DNA of 64,000 nucleotides from Phylloscopus collybita (GCA_027886175.1 JAJNNQ010000027.1:9252001-9316000); one strand, 5' to 3'. Positions 1 to 14,610 are shown, counted from the stretch's first letter. The notes: generated by a model from the letters alone, not told the origin. Program-made: numbers and translations.

Positions 1-1557
1 CTGGGAAACCAAAGTCTCCACCTCACATTCCAGATGTCAGTTTGTAGGAGGCATTTGGCACTACAAGGGCAGACAAACTTGCGTCTGGTGATTGATTGGA
101 TCGGGGAGATATCCGCATTTGCATGGATTTGCAGCAGGCAGAAGCCCAGTGGCAGGCAGACAGCATTAGAAACAAACAGTGGCCGGTTTCCATGCGAAAC
201 CAAAGTCTCCACCCACATTCCGGATGTCAGTTTGTAGAAGGCTTTTTGAACTACAAGGGCAGAAAAACTTTCAACTGGTTGTAGATTCCATCTGGGAGAT
301 ATCCGCGTTTGTATGGAATTTTAGTTCTCATAAGCCCAGTGGCAAGGAGACAGCATTAGACATGAAAAGGCCCTTTTCCATGGGAAACCAAAGTCTCCAC
401 CCCACATTCCTGATGTTAGTTTGTAGGAGGCATTTGGCACTACAAAGGTAGACAAACTTCCATCTGGTGGTGTATTGCACCTGGGAGATATCCTCATTTG
501 TATGGAGTTTCAGCAGGCCTAATTCCAGTGTGCGGCAGACAGCTTTAGACAAGAACGGTGGCCCTTTTCCATGGGAGACCAAAGTCTCCACCCCATGTTC
601 CTGATGTCAGTTTGTTGGAGGCCTTTGGCACTACATACGCAGAGAAACTTCCATTTGGTGGTAGATTGTACTTGGGAGACATCCTCATTTCTATGGAGTT
701 TGAGCAGGCCTAAGCCCAGTGTGCGGCAGACAGCTCTAGACACGAATGGTGGCCCTTTTCCATGGGAAACCAAATTCTCCACCCCACATTCCGGATGTCA
801 GTTTGTCGGAGGCTTTTGGCAGTACAAGGGCAGAGAAACTTCCAGCTGCTGGTAGATTCTATCTGGGAGATATCCTCATTTGTATTGAATTTTAGTACTC
901 ATAAGCCCAGTGGCAAGGAGAGAGCATTGGAAAGGAAAAGGCCCTTTTCCATGGGAAACGAAAGTCTCCACCCCACGTTCCTGATGTTAGTTTGTAGGAG
1001 GCATTTGGCACTACAAAGGTAGACAAATTTCCATCTGGTGGTGGATTGCACCTGGGAGATATCCTCACTTGTATGGAATTTTACTAGGCATAAGCCCAGT
1101 GGCAGACAGACAGCATTAGACACAAACTGTGGTCCTTTTCAATGCGAAACCAAAGTCTCCACCTCATCTTCTTGATGTTAGTTTGTAGGAGGCCTTTGGC
1201 ACTACAAGGGCAAACAACCTTCCATGTGCTGGTATATTCCAGCTGGGAGATATACTCATTTGTAAGGAATTACAGCAGGCATAAGCCCTTTGGCAGGCAG
1301 ACAGCATTAGACACGAAATGTGGCCCTTTTCCATGGGAAACCAAAGTCTCCACCCCACGTTCCTGATGTTAGTTTGTAGGAGGCATTTGGCACTACAAAG
1401 GTAGACAAACTTCCATCTGGTGGTGGATTGCACCTGGGAGATATCCTCATTTGTATGGAGTTTCAGCAGGCCTAATCCCAGTTTGCAGCAGACAGTTTTA
1501 GACATGAACGGTGGCCCTTTTCCATGGGAATCCAAAGTCTCCACCCCATGTTCCTGA

Positions 1558-4500
1558 TGTCAGTTTGTCGGAGGCTTTTGGCAGTACAAGGGCAGACAAA
1601 CTTCCAGCTGCTGGTCGATTCTGTCTGGGAGATATCCACATTTGTATGGATTTTGAGCAGGCAGAAGCCCAGTGGCAGGCAGATAGCATTAGACACAAAG
1701 AGTGGTCCTTTTCCATGCGAAACCAAAGTCTCCACCTCATGTTCCTGATGTTAGTTTCTAGGAGGCCTTTGGCACTACAAGGGCAAAGAACCTTCCATGT
1801 GCTGGTATATTCCATCTAGGAGATATACTCATTTGTAAGGAATTACAGCAGGCATAAGCCCAGTGGCAGGCGGACACCATTAGACCCGAACAGTGGCCCA
1901 TTTCCATGGGAAACGACAGTATACACCCTACGTTCCTTCTGTTAGTTTGTAGGAGGCATTTGGCACTACAAGGGTCGACAAACTTCCATCTGGTGGTGGA
2001 TTGCACCTGGGAGATATCCTCATTTGTATGGAGTTTCAGCAGGCCTAATTCCAGTGTGCGGCAGACAGCTTTCGACACGAAATGTGGCCCTTTTCCATGG
2101 GAAACCAAAGTCTCCACCCCATGTTCCTGATGTCACTTTGTAGGAGGCCTTTGGAACTACATGGGCAGAGAAACTTCCATCTGGTGGTAGATTGCACCTG
2201 GGAGACATCCTCATTTCTATGGAGTTTCAGCAGGCCTAAGCCCAGTGTGCGGCAGACAGCTTTAGACACGAACGGCGGCCCTTTTTCATGGGAAACCAAT
2301 GTCTCCACGTCACGTTCCTGAATGTCAGTTTGTAGAGGGCCTTTTGCACTACAATGGTCGACAAAATGTCAACTGGTGGGAGATTCCATCTGGGAGATAT
2401 CCTCATTTGTAAGGAATTTCAGCAGGCATAAGCCCAGTGGCAGGCGGACACCATTAGACACGAACAGTGGCCCATTTCCATGGGAAACGACAGTATACAC
2501 CCTACGTTCCTTCTGTTAGTTTGTAGGAGGCATTTGGCACTACAAGGGTCGACAAACTTCCATCTGGTGGTGGATTGCACCTGGGAGATATCCTCATTTG
2601 TATGGAGTTTCAGCAGGCCTAATCCCAGTGTGCGGCAGACAGCTTTCGACACGAAATGTGGCCCTATTCCATGGGAAACCAAAGTCTCCACCCCATGTTC
2701 CTGATGTCACTTTGTAGGAGGCCTTTGGAACTACATGGGCAGAGAAACTTCCATCTGGTGGTAGATTGCACCTGGGAGACATCCTCATTTCTATGGAGTT
2801 TCAGCAGGCCTAAGCCCAGTGTGCGGCAGACAGCTTTAGACACGAACGGCGGCCCTTTTTCATGGGAAACCAATGTCTCCACGTCACGTTCCTGAATGTC
2901 AGTTTGTAGGGGGCCTTTTGCACTACAATGGTCGACAAAATGTCAACTGGTGGGAGATTCCATCTGGGAGATATCCTCATTTGTAAGGAATTTCAGCAGG
3001 CATAAGCCCAGTGGCAGGCAGTCACCATTAGTCACGAATAGTGGCCCTTTTCCATGAGAAACCTAAGTCTCCACCCCACATTCCAGATGTTAGTTTGTAG
3101 AAGGCCTTTCAAACTACAAGGGAAGACATATTTCCAACTGGTGGGAGATTCCATCTGGGAGATATCCTCATTTGCATGAAATTTTATTATTCATAAGCCC
3201 AGTGGCAAGTGGACAGCATTGGTCATGAAACAGGCACTTTTCCATGGGAAAGCAACATCTCCACCCCAGCCCTCTGATGTCAGTTTGCAGGAAGCCTTTG
3301 ACACCACAAGTGTAGACCAACTTCCATCTGGCGGTAGATTGCAGCTAGGAGATGTCCTAATTTGTATGGAATTTTAGTGGAATTTTAGTACACATAAGCC
3401 CAGTGGCAGGCAGACAGCATTAAACACGAAGGGTGTCCCTTTTCCATGGGAAACCAAAGTCTCCACCCCATGTTCCTGATGTCAGTTTGTAGGAGGCCTT
3501 TGGCACTACATGGGCAGAGAAACTTCCATCTGGTGGTAGATTGCACCTGGGAGACATCCTCATTTGTATGGAGTTACAGCAGGCCTAATTCCAGTGTGCG
3601 GCAGACAGCTTTAGACGAGAACGGTGGCCCTTTTCCATGGGAAACCAGAGTCTCCACCCCATGTTCCTGATGTCAGTTTGTTGGTTGGCCTATGGCACTA
3701 CATAGGCAGAGAAACTTCAATCTGGTGGTATATTGCTCTTGGGAGACATCCTCATTTGTATGGAGTTTCAGCAGGCCTAAGCCCAGTGTGCGGCAGACAG
3801 CTCTAGACACGAATGGTGGCCCTTTTCCATGGGAAACCAAAGTCTCCACCCCATGTTCCTGATGTCGGTTTGTCGGAGGCTTTTGGCAGTACAAGGGCAG
3901 AGAAACTTCCAGCTGCTGGTAGATTCTATCTGGGAGATAGCCTCATTTGTATGGAATTTCAGCACGCAAAGCCCAGTGGCGGGCAGACAGCATTAGACAC
4001 GAACGGCGGCCCTTTTCCATGGGAAACCAAAGTCTCCACCTCACATTCCAGATGTCAGTTTGTAGGAGGCTTTTGGCACTACAAGGGCAGACAAACTTGC
4101 GTCTGGTGATTGATTGCATCGGGGAGATATCCTCATTTGTATGGATTTTCAGCAGGCAGAAACCCAGTGGCAGGCAGACAGCATTAGACACAAACCGTGG
4201 TCCTTTTCCATGCGAAACCAAAGTCTCCACCTCATGTTCCTGATGTTAATTTGTAGGAGGCCTTTGGCACTACAAGGGCAAAGAACCTTCCATGTGCTGG
4301 TATATTCCATCTGGGAGATATACTCATTTGTAAGGAATTACAGCAGGCGTAAGCCCTTTGGCAGGCAGACAGCATTAGACACGAAATGTGGCCCTTTTCC
4401 ATGGGAAACCAAAGTCTCCACCCCACGTTCCTGATGTTAGTTTGTAGGAGGCATTTGGCACTACAAAGGTAGACAAACTTCCATCTGGTGGTAGATTGCA

Positions 4501-5580
4501 CCTGGGAGACATCCTCATTTCTATGGAGTTTCAGCAGGCCTAAACCCAGTGTGCGGCAGACAGCTTTAGACACGAATGGTGGCCCTTTTCCATGGGAAAC
4601 CAAAGTCTCCACCCCATGTTCCTGATGTCAGTTTGTAGGAGGCTTTTGGCAGTACAAGGGCAGACAAACTTCCAGCTGCTGATAGATTCCATCTGGGAGA
4701 TATCCTCATTTGTATGCAATTTCAGCAGGCAAAAGCACAGTGGCAGACAGACAGCAGTAGACACGAACGTTGGCCCTTTTTCATGGGAAACCAATGTCTT
4801 CAACTCACGTTCCTGAATGTCAGTGTGTAGGAGGCATTTGGCACTACAAGGGTCGACAAACTTCCATCTGGTGGTGGATTGCACCTGGGAGATATCCTCC
4901 TTTGTATGGAATTTTACTAGGCATAAGCCCAGTGGCAGACAGACAGCATTAGACACCAACAGTGGCCCTTTTCCATGAGAAACCAAAGTCTTTAGAGCAT
5001 ACATTCCGGATGTCAATTTGTAGAAGGCCTTTCGAACTACAAGGGCAGAAAAACTTGCAACTGCTTGTAGATTCCATCTGGGCGATATCCTCATTTGTAT
5101 GGAATTTTTGTACTCATAAGCCCAGTGGCAAGGAGACAGCATTGGACAGGGAAAGGCCCTTTTCCATGGGAAACCAAAGTCTCCACCCCACGTTCCTGAT
5201 GTTAGTTTGTAGGAGGCATTTGGCACTACAAAGGTAGACAAACTTCCATCTGGTGGTGGATTGCACCTGGGAGATATCCTCATTTGTATGGAGTTTCAGC
5301 AGGCCTAATTCCAGTGTGCGGCAGACAGCTTTAGACAAGAACGGTGGCCCTTTTCCATGGGAAACCAAAGTCTCCACCCCATGTTCCTGATGTCGGTTTG
5401 TCGGAGGCTTTTGGCAGTACAAGGGCAGAGAAACTTCCAGCTGCTGGTAGATTCTATCTGGGAGATATCCTCATTTGTATGGAATTTCAGCACGCAAAGC
5501 CCAGTGGCGGGCAGACAGCATTAGACACGAACGGCGGCCCTTTTCCATGGGAAACCAAAGTCTCCACCTCACATTCCAGA
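1558..5580 (+). repeat. 4,023-bp higher-order repeat, copy 1 (21 monomers)
   Basis: Everything from about 1558 to 5580 recurs 4,023 bp downstream, 21 monomers of about 191.6 bp. The two copies abut directly, so this is a tandem duplication of a 21-monomer block. The left edge is where the sequence before TGTCAGTTTGTCGG (1558 and 5581) stops matching. Edges are good to about 20 bp. Confidence 0.9.
1830..2977 (+). repeat. 574-bp (3-monomer) tandem duplication
   Basis: The segment beginning near 1830 recurs 574 bp later (for example the GACAGTATACACCC landmark near 1916 and 2490), i.e. three monomers. The pair is carried along inside both 4,023-bp copies (again at about 5853-7000), so it predates that duplication. 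Confidence 0.85.
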
Positions 5581-8500
5581 TGTCAGTTTGTCGGAGGCTT
5601 TTGGCAGTACAAGGGCAGACAAACTTCCAGCTGCTGGTCGATTCTGTCTGGGAGATATCCACATTTGTATGGATTTTGAGCAGGCAGAAGCCCAGTGGCA
5701 GGCAGATAGCATTAGACACAAAGAGTGGTCCTTTTCCATGCGAAACCAAAGTCTCCACCTCATGTTCCTGATGTTAGTTTCTAGGAGGCCTTTGGCACTA
5801 CAAGGGCAAAGAACCTTCCATGTGCTGGTATATTCCATCTAGGAGATATACTCATTTGTAAGGAATTACAGCAGGCATAAGCCCAGTGGCAGGCGGACAC
5901 CATTAGACCCGAACAGTGGCCCATTTCCATGGGAAACGACAGTATACACCCTACGTTCCTTCTGTTAGTTTGTAGGAGGCATTTGGCACTACAAGGGTCG
6001 ACAAACTTCCATCTGGTGGTGGATTGCACCTGGGAGATATCCTCATTTGTATGGAGTTTCAGCAGGCCTAATTCCAGTGTGCGGCAGACAGCTTTCGACA
6101 CGAAATGTGGCCCTTTTCCATGGGAAACCAAAGTCTCCACCCCATGTTCCTGATGTCACTTTGTAGGAGGCCTTTGGAACTACATGGGCAGAGAAACTTC
6201 CATCTGGTGGTAGATTGCACCTGGGAGACATCCTCATTTCTATGGAGTTTCAGCAGGCCTAAGCCCAGTGTGCGGCAGACAGCTTTAGACACGAACGGCG
6301 GCCCTTTTTCATGGGAAACCAATGTCTCCACGTCACGTTCCTGAATGTCAGTTTGTAGAGGGCCTTTTGCACTACAATGGTCGACAAAATGTCAACTGGT
6401 GGGAGATTCCATCTGGGAGATATCCTCATTTGTAAGGAATTTCAGCAGGCATAAGCCCAGTGGCAGGCGGACACCATTAGACACGAACAGTGGCCCATTT
6501 CCATGGGAAACGACAGTATACACCCTACGTTCCTTCTGTTAGTTTGTAGGAGGCATTTGGCACTACAAGGGTCGACAAACTTCCATCTGGTGGTGGATTG
6601 CACCTGGGAGATATCCTCATTTGTATGGAGTTTCAGCAGGCCTAATCCCAGTGTGCGGCAGACAGCTTTCGACACGAAATGTGGCCCTATTCCATGGGAA
6701 ACCAAAGTCTCCACCCCATGTTCCTGATGTCACTTTGTAGGAGGCCTTTGGAACTACATGGGCAGAGAAACTTCCATCTGGTGGTAGATTGCACCTGGGA
6801 GACATCCTCATTTCTATGGAGTTTCAGCAGGCCTAAGCCCAGTGTGCGGCAGACAGCTTTAGACACGAACGGCGGCCCTTTTTCATGGGAAACCAATGTC
6901 TCCACGTCACGTTCCTGAATGTCAGTTTGTAGGGGGCCTTTTGCACTACAATGGTCGACAAAATGTCAACTGGTGGGAGATTCCATCTGGGAGATATCCT
7001 CATTTGTAAGGAATTTCAGCAGGCATAAGCCCAGTGGCAGGCAGTCACCATTAGTCACGAATAGTGGCCCTTTTCCATGAGAAACCTAAGTCTCCACCCC
7101 ACATTCCAGATGTTAGTTTGTAGAAGGCCTTTCAAACTACAAGGGAAGACATATTTCCAACTGGTGGGAGATTCCATCTGGGAGATATCCTCATTTGCAT
7201 GAAATTTTATTATTCATAAGCCCAGTGGCAAGTGGACAGCATTGGTCATGAAACAGGCACTTTTCCATGGGAAAGCAACATCTCCACCCCAGCCCTCTGA
7301 TGTCAGTTTGCAGGAAGCCTTTGACACCACAAGTGTAGACCAACTTCCATCTGGCGGTAGATTGCAGCTAGGAGATGTCCTAATTTGTATGGAATTTTAG
7401 TGGAATTTTAGTACACATAAGCCCAGTGGCAGGCAGACAGCATTAAACACGAAGGGTGTCCCTTTTCCATGGGAAACCAAAGTCTCCACCCCATGTTCCT
7501 GATGTCAGTTTGTAGGAGGCCTTTGGCACTACATGGGCAGAGAAACTTCCATCTGGTGGTAGATTGCACCTGGGAGACATCCTCATTTGTATGGAGTTAC
7601 AGCAGGCCTAATTCCAGTGTGCGGCAGACAGCTTTAGACGAGAACGGTGGCCCTTTTCCATGGGAAACCAGAGTCTCCACCCCATGTTCCTGATGTCAGT
7701 TTGTTGGTTGGCCTATGGCACTACATAGGCAGAGAAACTTCAATCTGGTGGTATATTGCTCTTGGGAGACATCCTCATTTGTATGGAGTTTCAGCAGGCC
7801 TAAGCCCAGTGTGCGGCAGACAGCTCTAGACACGAATGGTGGCCCTTTTCCATGGGAAACCAAAGTCTCCACCCCATGTTCCTGATGTCGGTTTGTCGGA
7901 GGCTTTTGGCAGTACAAGGGCAGAGAAACTTCCAGCTGCTGGTAGATTCTATCTGGGAGATAGCCTCATTTGTATGGAATTTCAGCACGCAAAGCCCAGT
8001 GGCGGGCAGACAGCATTAGACACGAACGGCGGCCCTTTTCCATGGGAAACCAAAGTCTCCACCTCACATTCCAGATGTCAGTTTGTAGGAGGCTTTTGGC
8101 ACTACAAGGGCAGACAAACTTGCGTCTGGTGATTGATTGCATCGGGGAGATATCCTCATTTGTATGGATTTTCAGCAGGCAGAAACCCAGTGGCAGGCAG
8201 ACAGCATTAGACACAAACCGTGGTCCTTTTCCATGCGAAACCAAAGTCTCCACCTCATGTTCCTGATGTTAATTTGTAGGAGGCCTTTGGCACTACAAGG
8301 GCAAAGAACCTTCCATGTGCTGGTATATTCCATCTGGGAGATATACTCATTTGTAAGGAATTACAGCAGGCGTAAGCCCTTTGGCAGGCAGACAGCATTA
8401 GACACGAAATGTGGCCCTTTTCCATGGGAAACCAAAGTCTCCACCCCACGTTCCTGATGTTAGTTTGTAGGAGGCATTTGGCACTACAAAGGTAGACAAA

Positions 8501-9603
8501 CTTCCATCTGGTGGTAGATTGCACCTGGGAGACATCCTCATTTCTATGGAGTTTCAGCAGGCCTAAACCCAGTGTGCGGCAGACAGCTTTAGACACGAAT
8601 GGTGGCCCTTTTCCATGGGAAACCAAAGTCTCCACCCCATGTTCCTGATGTCAGTTTGTAGGAGGCTTTTGGCAGTACAAGGGCAGACAAACTTCCAGCT
8701 GCTGATAGATTCCATCTGGGAGATATCCTCATTTGTATGCAATTTCAGCAGGCAAAAGCACAGTGGCAGACAGACAGCAGTAGACACGAACGTTGGCCCT
8801 TTTTCATGGGAAACCAATGTCTTCAACTCACGTTCCTGAATGTCAGTGTGTAGGAGGCATTTGGCACTACAAGGGTCGACAAACTTCCATCTGGTGGTGG
8901 ATTGCACCTGGGAGATATCCTCATTTGTATGCAATTTTACTAGGCATAAGCCCAGTGGCAGACAGACAGCATTAGACACCAACAGTGGCCCTTTTCCATG
9001 AGAAACCAAAGTCTTTAGAGCATACATTCCGGATGTCAATTTGTAGAAGGCCTTTCGAACTACAAGGGCAGAAAAACTTGCAACTGCTTGTAGATTCCAT
9101 CTGGGCGATATCCTCATTTGTATGGAATTTTTGTACTCATAAGCCCAGTGGCAAGGAGACAGCATTGGACAGGGAAAGGCCCTTTTCCATGGGAAACCAA
9201 AGTCTCCACCCCACGTTCCTGATGTTAGTTTGTAGGAGGCATTTGGCACTACAAAGGTAGACAAACTTCCATCTGGTGGTGGATTGCACCTGGGAGATAT
9301 CCTCATTTGTATGGAGTTTCAGCAGGCCTAATTCCAGTGTGCGGCAGACAGCTTTAGACAAGAACGGTGGCCCTTTTCCATGGGAAACCAAAGTCTCCAC
9401 CCCATGTTCCTGATGTCGGTTTGTCAGAGGCTTTTGGCAGTACAAGGGCAGAGAAACTTCCAGCTGCTGGTAGATTCTATCTGGGAGATATCCTCATTTG
9501 TATGGAATTTCAGCACGCAAAGCCCAGTGGCGGGCAGACAGCATTAGACACGAACGGCGGCCCTTTTCCATGGGAAACCAAAGTCTCCACCTCACATTCC
9601 AGA
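5581..9603 (+). repeat. 4,023-bp higher-order repeat, copy 2
   Basis: Second copy of the 21-monomer block. Only a few substitutions against copy 1 were seen, for example two within 8920-8935 (versus 4897-4912) and one at 9425 (versus 5402). Such identity between units whose monomers are otherwise 5-20% diverged indicates a recent duplication or gene conversion. Confidence 0.9.
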
Positions 9604-10945
9604 TGTCAGTTTGTAGGAGGCTTTTGGCACTACAAGGGCAGACAAACTTGCGTCTGGTGATTGATTGCATCGGGGAGATATCCTCATTTGTATGGATTTT
9701 CAGCAGGCAGAAACCCAGTGGCAGGCAGACAGCATTAGACACAAACCGTGGTCCTTTTCCATGCGAAACCAAAGTCTCCACCTCATGTTCCTGATGTTAA
9801 TTTGTAGGAGGCCTTTGGCACTACAAGGGCAAAGAACCTTCCATGTGCTGGTATATTCCATCTGGGAGATATACTCATTTGTAAGGAATTACAGCAGGCG
9901 TAAGCCCTTTGGCAGGCAGACAGCATTAGACACGAAATGTGGCCCTTTTCCATGGGAAACCAAAGTCTCCACCCCACGTTCCTGATGTTAGTTTGTAGGA
10001 GGCATTTGGCACTACAAAGGTAGACAAACTTCCATCTGGTGGTAGATTGCACCTGGGAGACATCCTCATTTCTATGGAGTTTCAGCAGGCCTAAACCCAG
10101 TGTGCGGCAGACAGCTTTAGACACGAATGGTGGCCCTTTTCCATGGGAAACCAAAGTCTCCACCCCATGTTCCTGATGTCAGTTTGTAGGAGGCTTTTGG
10201 CAGTACAAGGGCAGACAAACTTCCAGCTGCTGATAGATTCCATCTGGGAGATATCCTCATTTGTATGCAATTTCAGCAGGCAAAAGCACAGTGGCAGACA
10301 GACAGCAGTAGACACGAACATTGGCCCTTTTTCATGGGAAACCAATGTCTTCAACTCACGTTCCTGAATGTCAGTGTGTAGGAGGCATTTGGCACTACAA
10401 GGGTCGACAAACTTCCATCTGGTGGTGGATTGCACCTGGGAGATATCCTCCTTTGTATGGAATTTTACTAGGCATAAGCCCAGTGGCAGACAGACAGCAT
10501 TAGACACCAACAGTGGCCCTTTTCCATGAGAAACCAAAGTCTTTAGAGCATACATTCCGGATGTCAATTTGTAGAAGGCCTTTCGAACTACAAGGGCAGA
10601 AAAACTTGCAACTGCTTGTAGATTCCATCTGGGCGATATCCTCATTTGTATGGAATTTTTGTACTCATAAGCCCAGTGGCAAGGAGACAGCATTGGACAG
10701 GGAAAGGCCCTTTTCCATGGGAAACCAAAGTCTCCACCCCACGTTCCTGATGTTAGTTTGTAGGAGGCATTTGGCACTACAAAGGTAGACAAACTTCCAT
10801 CTGGTGGTGGATTGCACCTGGGAGATATCCTCATTTGTATGGAGTTTCAGCAGGCCTAATTCCAGTGTGCGGCAGACAGCTTTAGACAAGAACGGTGGCC
10901 CTTTTCCATGGGAAACCAAAGTCTCCACCCCATGTTCCTGATGTC
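9428..10945 (+). repeat. 1,528-bp (8-monomer) tandem duplicate of about 7,900-9,420
   Basis: This block matches about 7,900-9,420 at an offset of exactly 1,528 bp (8 x 191), and therefore also matches the right part of the first 4,023-bp copy. At 10447-10462 it has the variant found in copy 1 (4901-4912), not the one in copy 2 (8924-8935). Either copy 2 mutated later or this block was copied from copy 1. Edges are approximate. Confidence 0.85.
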
Positions 10946-11479
10946 AGTTTGTCGGAGGCTTTTGGCAGTACAAGGGCAGACAAACTTCCAGCTGCTGGTA
11001 GATTCTCTCTGGGAGATATCCTCATTTGTATGGAATTTCAGCAGGCAAAACCCAGTGGCAGGCAGACAGCATTAGACACAAACGGCAGCCCTTTTCCATG
11101 GGAAACCAAAGTCTCCACCTCACATTCCAGATGTCAGTTTGTAGGAGGCTTTTGGCACTACAAGGGCAGACAAACTTCCGTCTGGTGATTAAATGCATCG
11201 GGGAGATATCCTCATTTGTATGGAGGTTCAGCAGGCCTAATTCCAGTGTGCGGCAGACAGCTTTAGACACGAATGGTGGCCCTTTTCTATGGGAAACCAA
11301 AGTCTCCACCCCATGTTCCTGATGTCAGTTTGTAGGAGGCCTTTGGCACTACATGGGCAGAGAAACTTCCATCTGGTGGTACATTGCACTTGGGAGACAT
11401 CCTCATTTCTATGGAGTTGCAGCAGGCCTAAACCCAGTGTGCGGCAGACAGCTTTAGACACGAATGGTGGCCCTTTTCC

Positions 11480-12540
11480 ATGGGAAACCAAAGTCTCCAC
11501 CCCATGTTCCTGATGTCAGTTTGTTGGAGGCTTTTGGCAGTAAAAGGGCAGAGAAACTTCCAGCTGCTGGTAGATTCTATCTGGGAGATATCCTCATTTG
11601 TATTGAATTTTAGTACTCATAAGCCCAGTGGCAAGGAGACAGCATTGGAAAGGAAAAGGCCCTTTTCCATGGGAAACGAAAGTCTCCACCCCACGTTCCT
11701 GATGTTAGTTTGTAGGAGGCATTTGGCACTACAAAGGTAGACAAATTTCCATCTGGTGGTGGATTGCACCTGGGAGATATCCTCACTTGTATGGAATTTT
11801 ACTAGGCATAAGCCCAGTGGCAGACAGACAGCATTAGACACAAACTGTGGTCCTTTTCAATGCGAAACCAAAGTCTCCACCTCATGTTCCTGATGTTAGT
11901 TTCTAGGAGGCCTTTGGCACTACAAGGGCAAAGAACCTTCCATGTGCTGGTATATTTCATCTGAGAGATATACTCATTTGTAAGGAATTACAGCAGGCAT
12001 AAGCCCTTTGGCAGGCAGACAGCATTAGACACGAAATGTGGCCCTTTTCCATGGGAAACCAAAGTCTCCACCCCACGTTCCTGATGTTAGTTTGTAGGAG
12101 GCATTTGGCACTACAAAGGTAGACAAACTTCCATCTGGTGGTGGATTGCACCTGGGAGATATCCTCATTTGTATGGAGTTTCAGCAGGCCTAATCCCAGT
12201 TTGCAGCAGACAGTTTTAGACATGAACGGTGGCCCTTTTCCATGGGAATCCAAAGTCTCCACCCCATGTTCCTGATGTCAGTTTGTCGGAGGCTTTTGGC
12301 AGTACAAGGGCAGACAAACTTCCAGCTGCTGGTCGATTCTGTCTGGGAGATATCCACATTTGTATGGATTTTGAGCAGGCAGAAGCCCAGTGGCAGGCAG
12401 ATAGCATTAGACACAAAGAGTGGTCCTTTTCTATGCGAAACCAAAGTCTCCACCTCATGTTCCTGATGTTAGTTTCTAGGAGGCCTTTGGCACTACAAGG
12501 GCAAAGAACCTTCCATGTGCTGGTATATTCCATCTAGGAG
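11480..12540 (+). repeat. Satellite block matching 762-1,820 (offset 10,718)
   Basis: A run of about 1.06 kb nearly identical to 762-1820 at an offset of 10,718 bp (56 monomers). A divergent patch lies near 11880-11970. At about 12,540 the best partner switches to a different part of the array. Confidence 0.8.
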
Positions 12541-14610
12541 ATATACTCATTTGTAAGGAATTACAGCAGGCATAAGCCCAGTGGCAGGCGGACACCATTA
12601 GACACGAACAGTGGCCCATTTCCATGGGAAACGACAGTATACACCCTACGTTCCTTCTGTTAGTTTGTAGGAGGCATTTGGCACTACAAGGGTCGACAAA
12701 CTTCCATCTGGTGGTGGATTGCACCTGGGAGATATCCTCATTTGTATGGAGTTTCAGCAGGCCTAATCCCAGTGTGCGGCAGACAGCTTTCGACACGAAA
12801 TGTGGCCCTATTCCATGGGAAACCAAAGTCTCCACCCCATGTTCCTGATGTCACTTTGTAGGAGGCCTTTGGAACTACATGGGCAGAGAAACTTCCATCT
12901 GGTGGTAGATTGCACCTGGGAGACATCCTCATTTCTATGGAGTTTCAGCAGGCCTAAGCCCAGTGTGCGGCAGACAGCTTTAGACACGAACGGCGGCCCT
13001 TTTTCATGGGAAACCAATGTCTCCACGTCACGTTCCTGAATGTCAGTTTGTAGGGGGCCTTTTGCACTACAATGGTCGACAAAATGTCAACTGGTGGGAG
13101 ATTCCATCTGGGAGATATCCTCATTTGTAAGGAATTTCAGCAGGCATAAGCCCAGTGGCAGGCAGTCACCATTAGTCACGAATAGTGGCCCTTTTCCATG
13201 AGAAACCTAAGTCTCCACCCCACATTCCGGATGTTAGTTTGTAGAAGGCCTTTCAAACTACAAGGGAAGACATATTTCCAACTGGTGGGAGATTCCATCT
13301 GGGAGATATCCTCATTTGCATGAAATTTTATTATTCATAAGCCCAGTGGCAAGTGGACAGCATTGGTCATGAAACAGGCACTTTTCCATGGGAAAGCAAC
13401 ATCTCCACCCCAGCCCTCTGATGTCAGTTTGCAGGAAGCCTTTGACACCACAAGTGTAGACCAACTTCCATCTGGCGGTAGATTGCAGCTAGGAGATGTC
13501 CTAATTTGTATGGAATTTTAGTGGAATTTTAGTACACATAAGCCCAGTGGCAGGCAGACAGCATTAGACACGAAGGGTGTCCCTTTTCCATGGGAAACCA
13601 AAGTCTCCACCCCATGTTCCTGATGTCAGTTTGTAGGAGGCCTTTGGCACTACATGGGCAGAGAAACTTCCATCTGGTGGTAGATTGCACCTGGGAGACA
13701 TCCTCATTTGTATGGAGTTACAGCAGGCCTAATTCCAGTGTGCGGCAGACAGCTTTAGACGAGAACGGTGGCCCTTTTCCATGGGAAACCAGAGTCTCCA
13801 CCCCATGTTCCTGATGTCAGTTTGTTGGTTGGCCTATGGCACTACATAGGCAGAGAAACTTCAATCTGGTGGTATATTGCTCTTGGGAGACATCCTCATT
13901 TGTATGGAGTTTCAGCAGGCCTAAGCCCAGTGTGCGGCAGACAGCTCTAGACACGAATGGTGGCCCTTTTCCATGGGAAACCAAAGTCTCCACCCCATGT
14001 TCCTGATGTCGGTTTGTCGGAGGCTTTTGGCAGTACAAGGGCAGAGAAACTTCCAGCTGCTGGTAGATTCTATCTGGGAGATATCCTCATTTGTATGGAA
14101 TTTCAGCACGCAAAGCCCAGTGGCGGGCAGACAGCATTAGACACGAACGGCGGCCCTTTTCCATGGGAAACCAAAGTCTCCACCTCACATTCCAGATGTC
14201 AGTTTGTAGGAGGCTTTTGGCAGTACAAGGGCAGACAAACTTGCGTCTGGTGATTGATTGCATCGGGGAGATATCCTCATTTGTATGGATTTTCAGCAGG
14301 CAGAAACCCAGTGGCAGGCAGACAGCATTAGACACAAACCGTGGTCCTTTTCCATGCGAAACCAAAGTCTCCACCTCATGTTCCTGATGTTAATTTGTAG
14401 GAGGCCTTTGGCACTACAAGGGCAAAGAACCTTCCATGTGCTGGTATATTCCATCTGGGAGATATACTCATTTGTAAGGAATTACAGCAGGCGTAAGCCC
14501 TTTGGCAGGCAGACAGCATTAGACACGAAATGTGGCCCTTTTCCATGGGAAACCAAAGTCTCCACCCCACGTTCCTGATGTTAGTTTGTAGGAGGCATTT
14601 GGCACTACAA
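12540..14610 (+). repeat. Satellite block matching about 6,420-8,490 (offset 6,121)
   Basis: A run of about 2.07 kb nearly identical to 6,420-8,490 at an offset of 6,121 bp (32 monomers). With the preceding block it forms a mosaic joining two distant parts of the array, as expected from unequal exchange or conversion. After about 14,610 the monomers become diverged again towards the array edge. Confidence 0.8.

Noticed and set aside
4540..5283. 247-codon minus-strand frame in the satellite, repeated at 8563 and 10091
   Set aside because: It spans several monomers, recurs with the higher-order repeat and has close relatives in many frames; it reflects stop-free monomers, not a gene.
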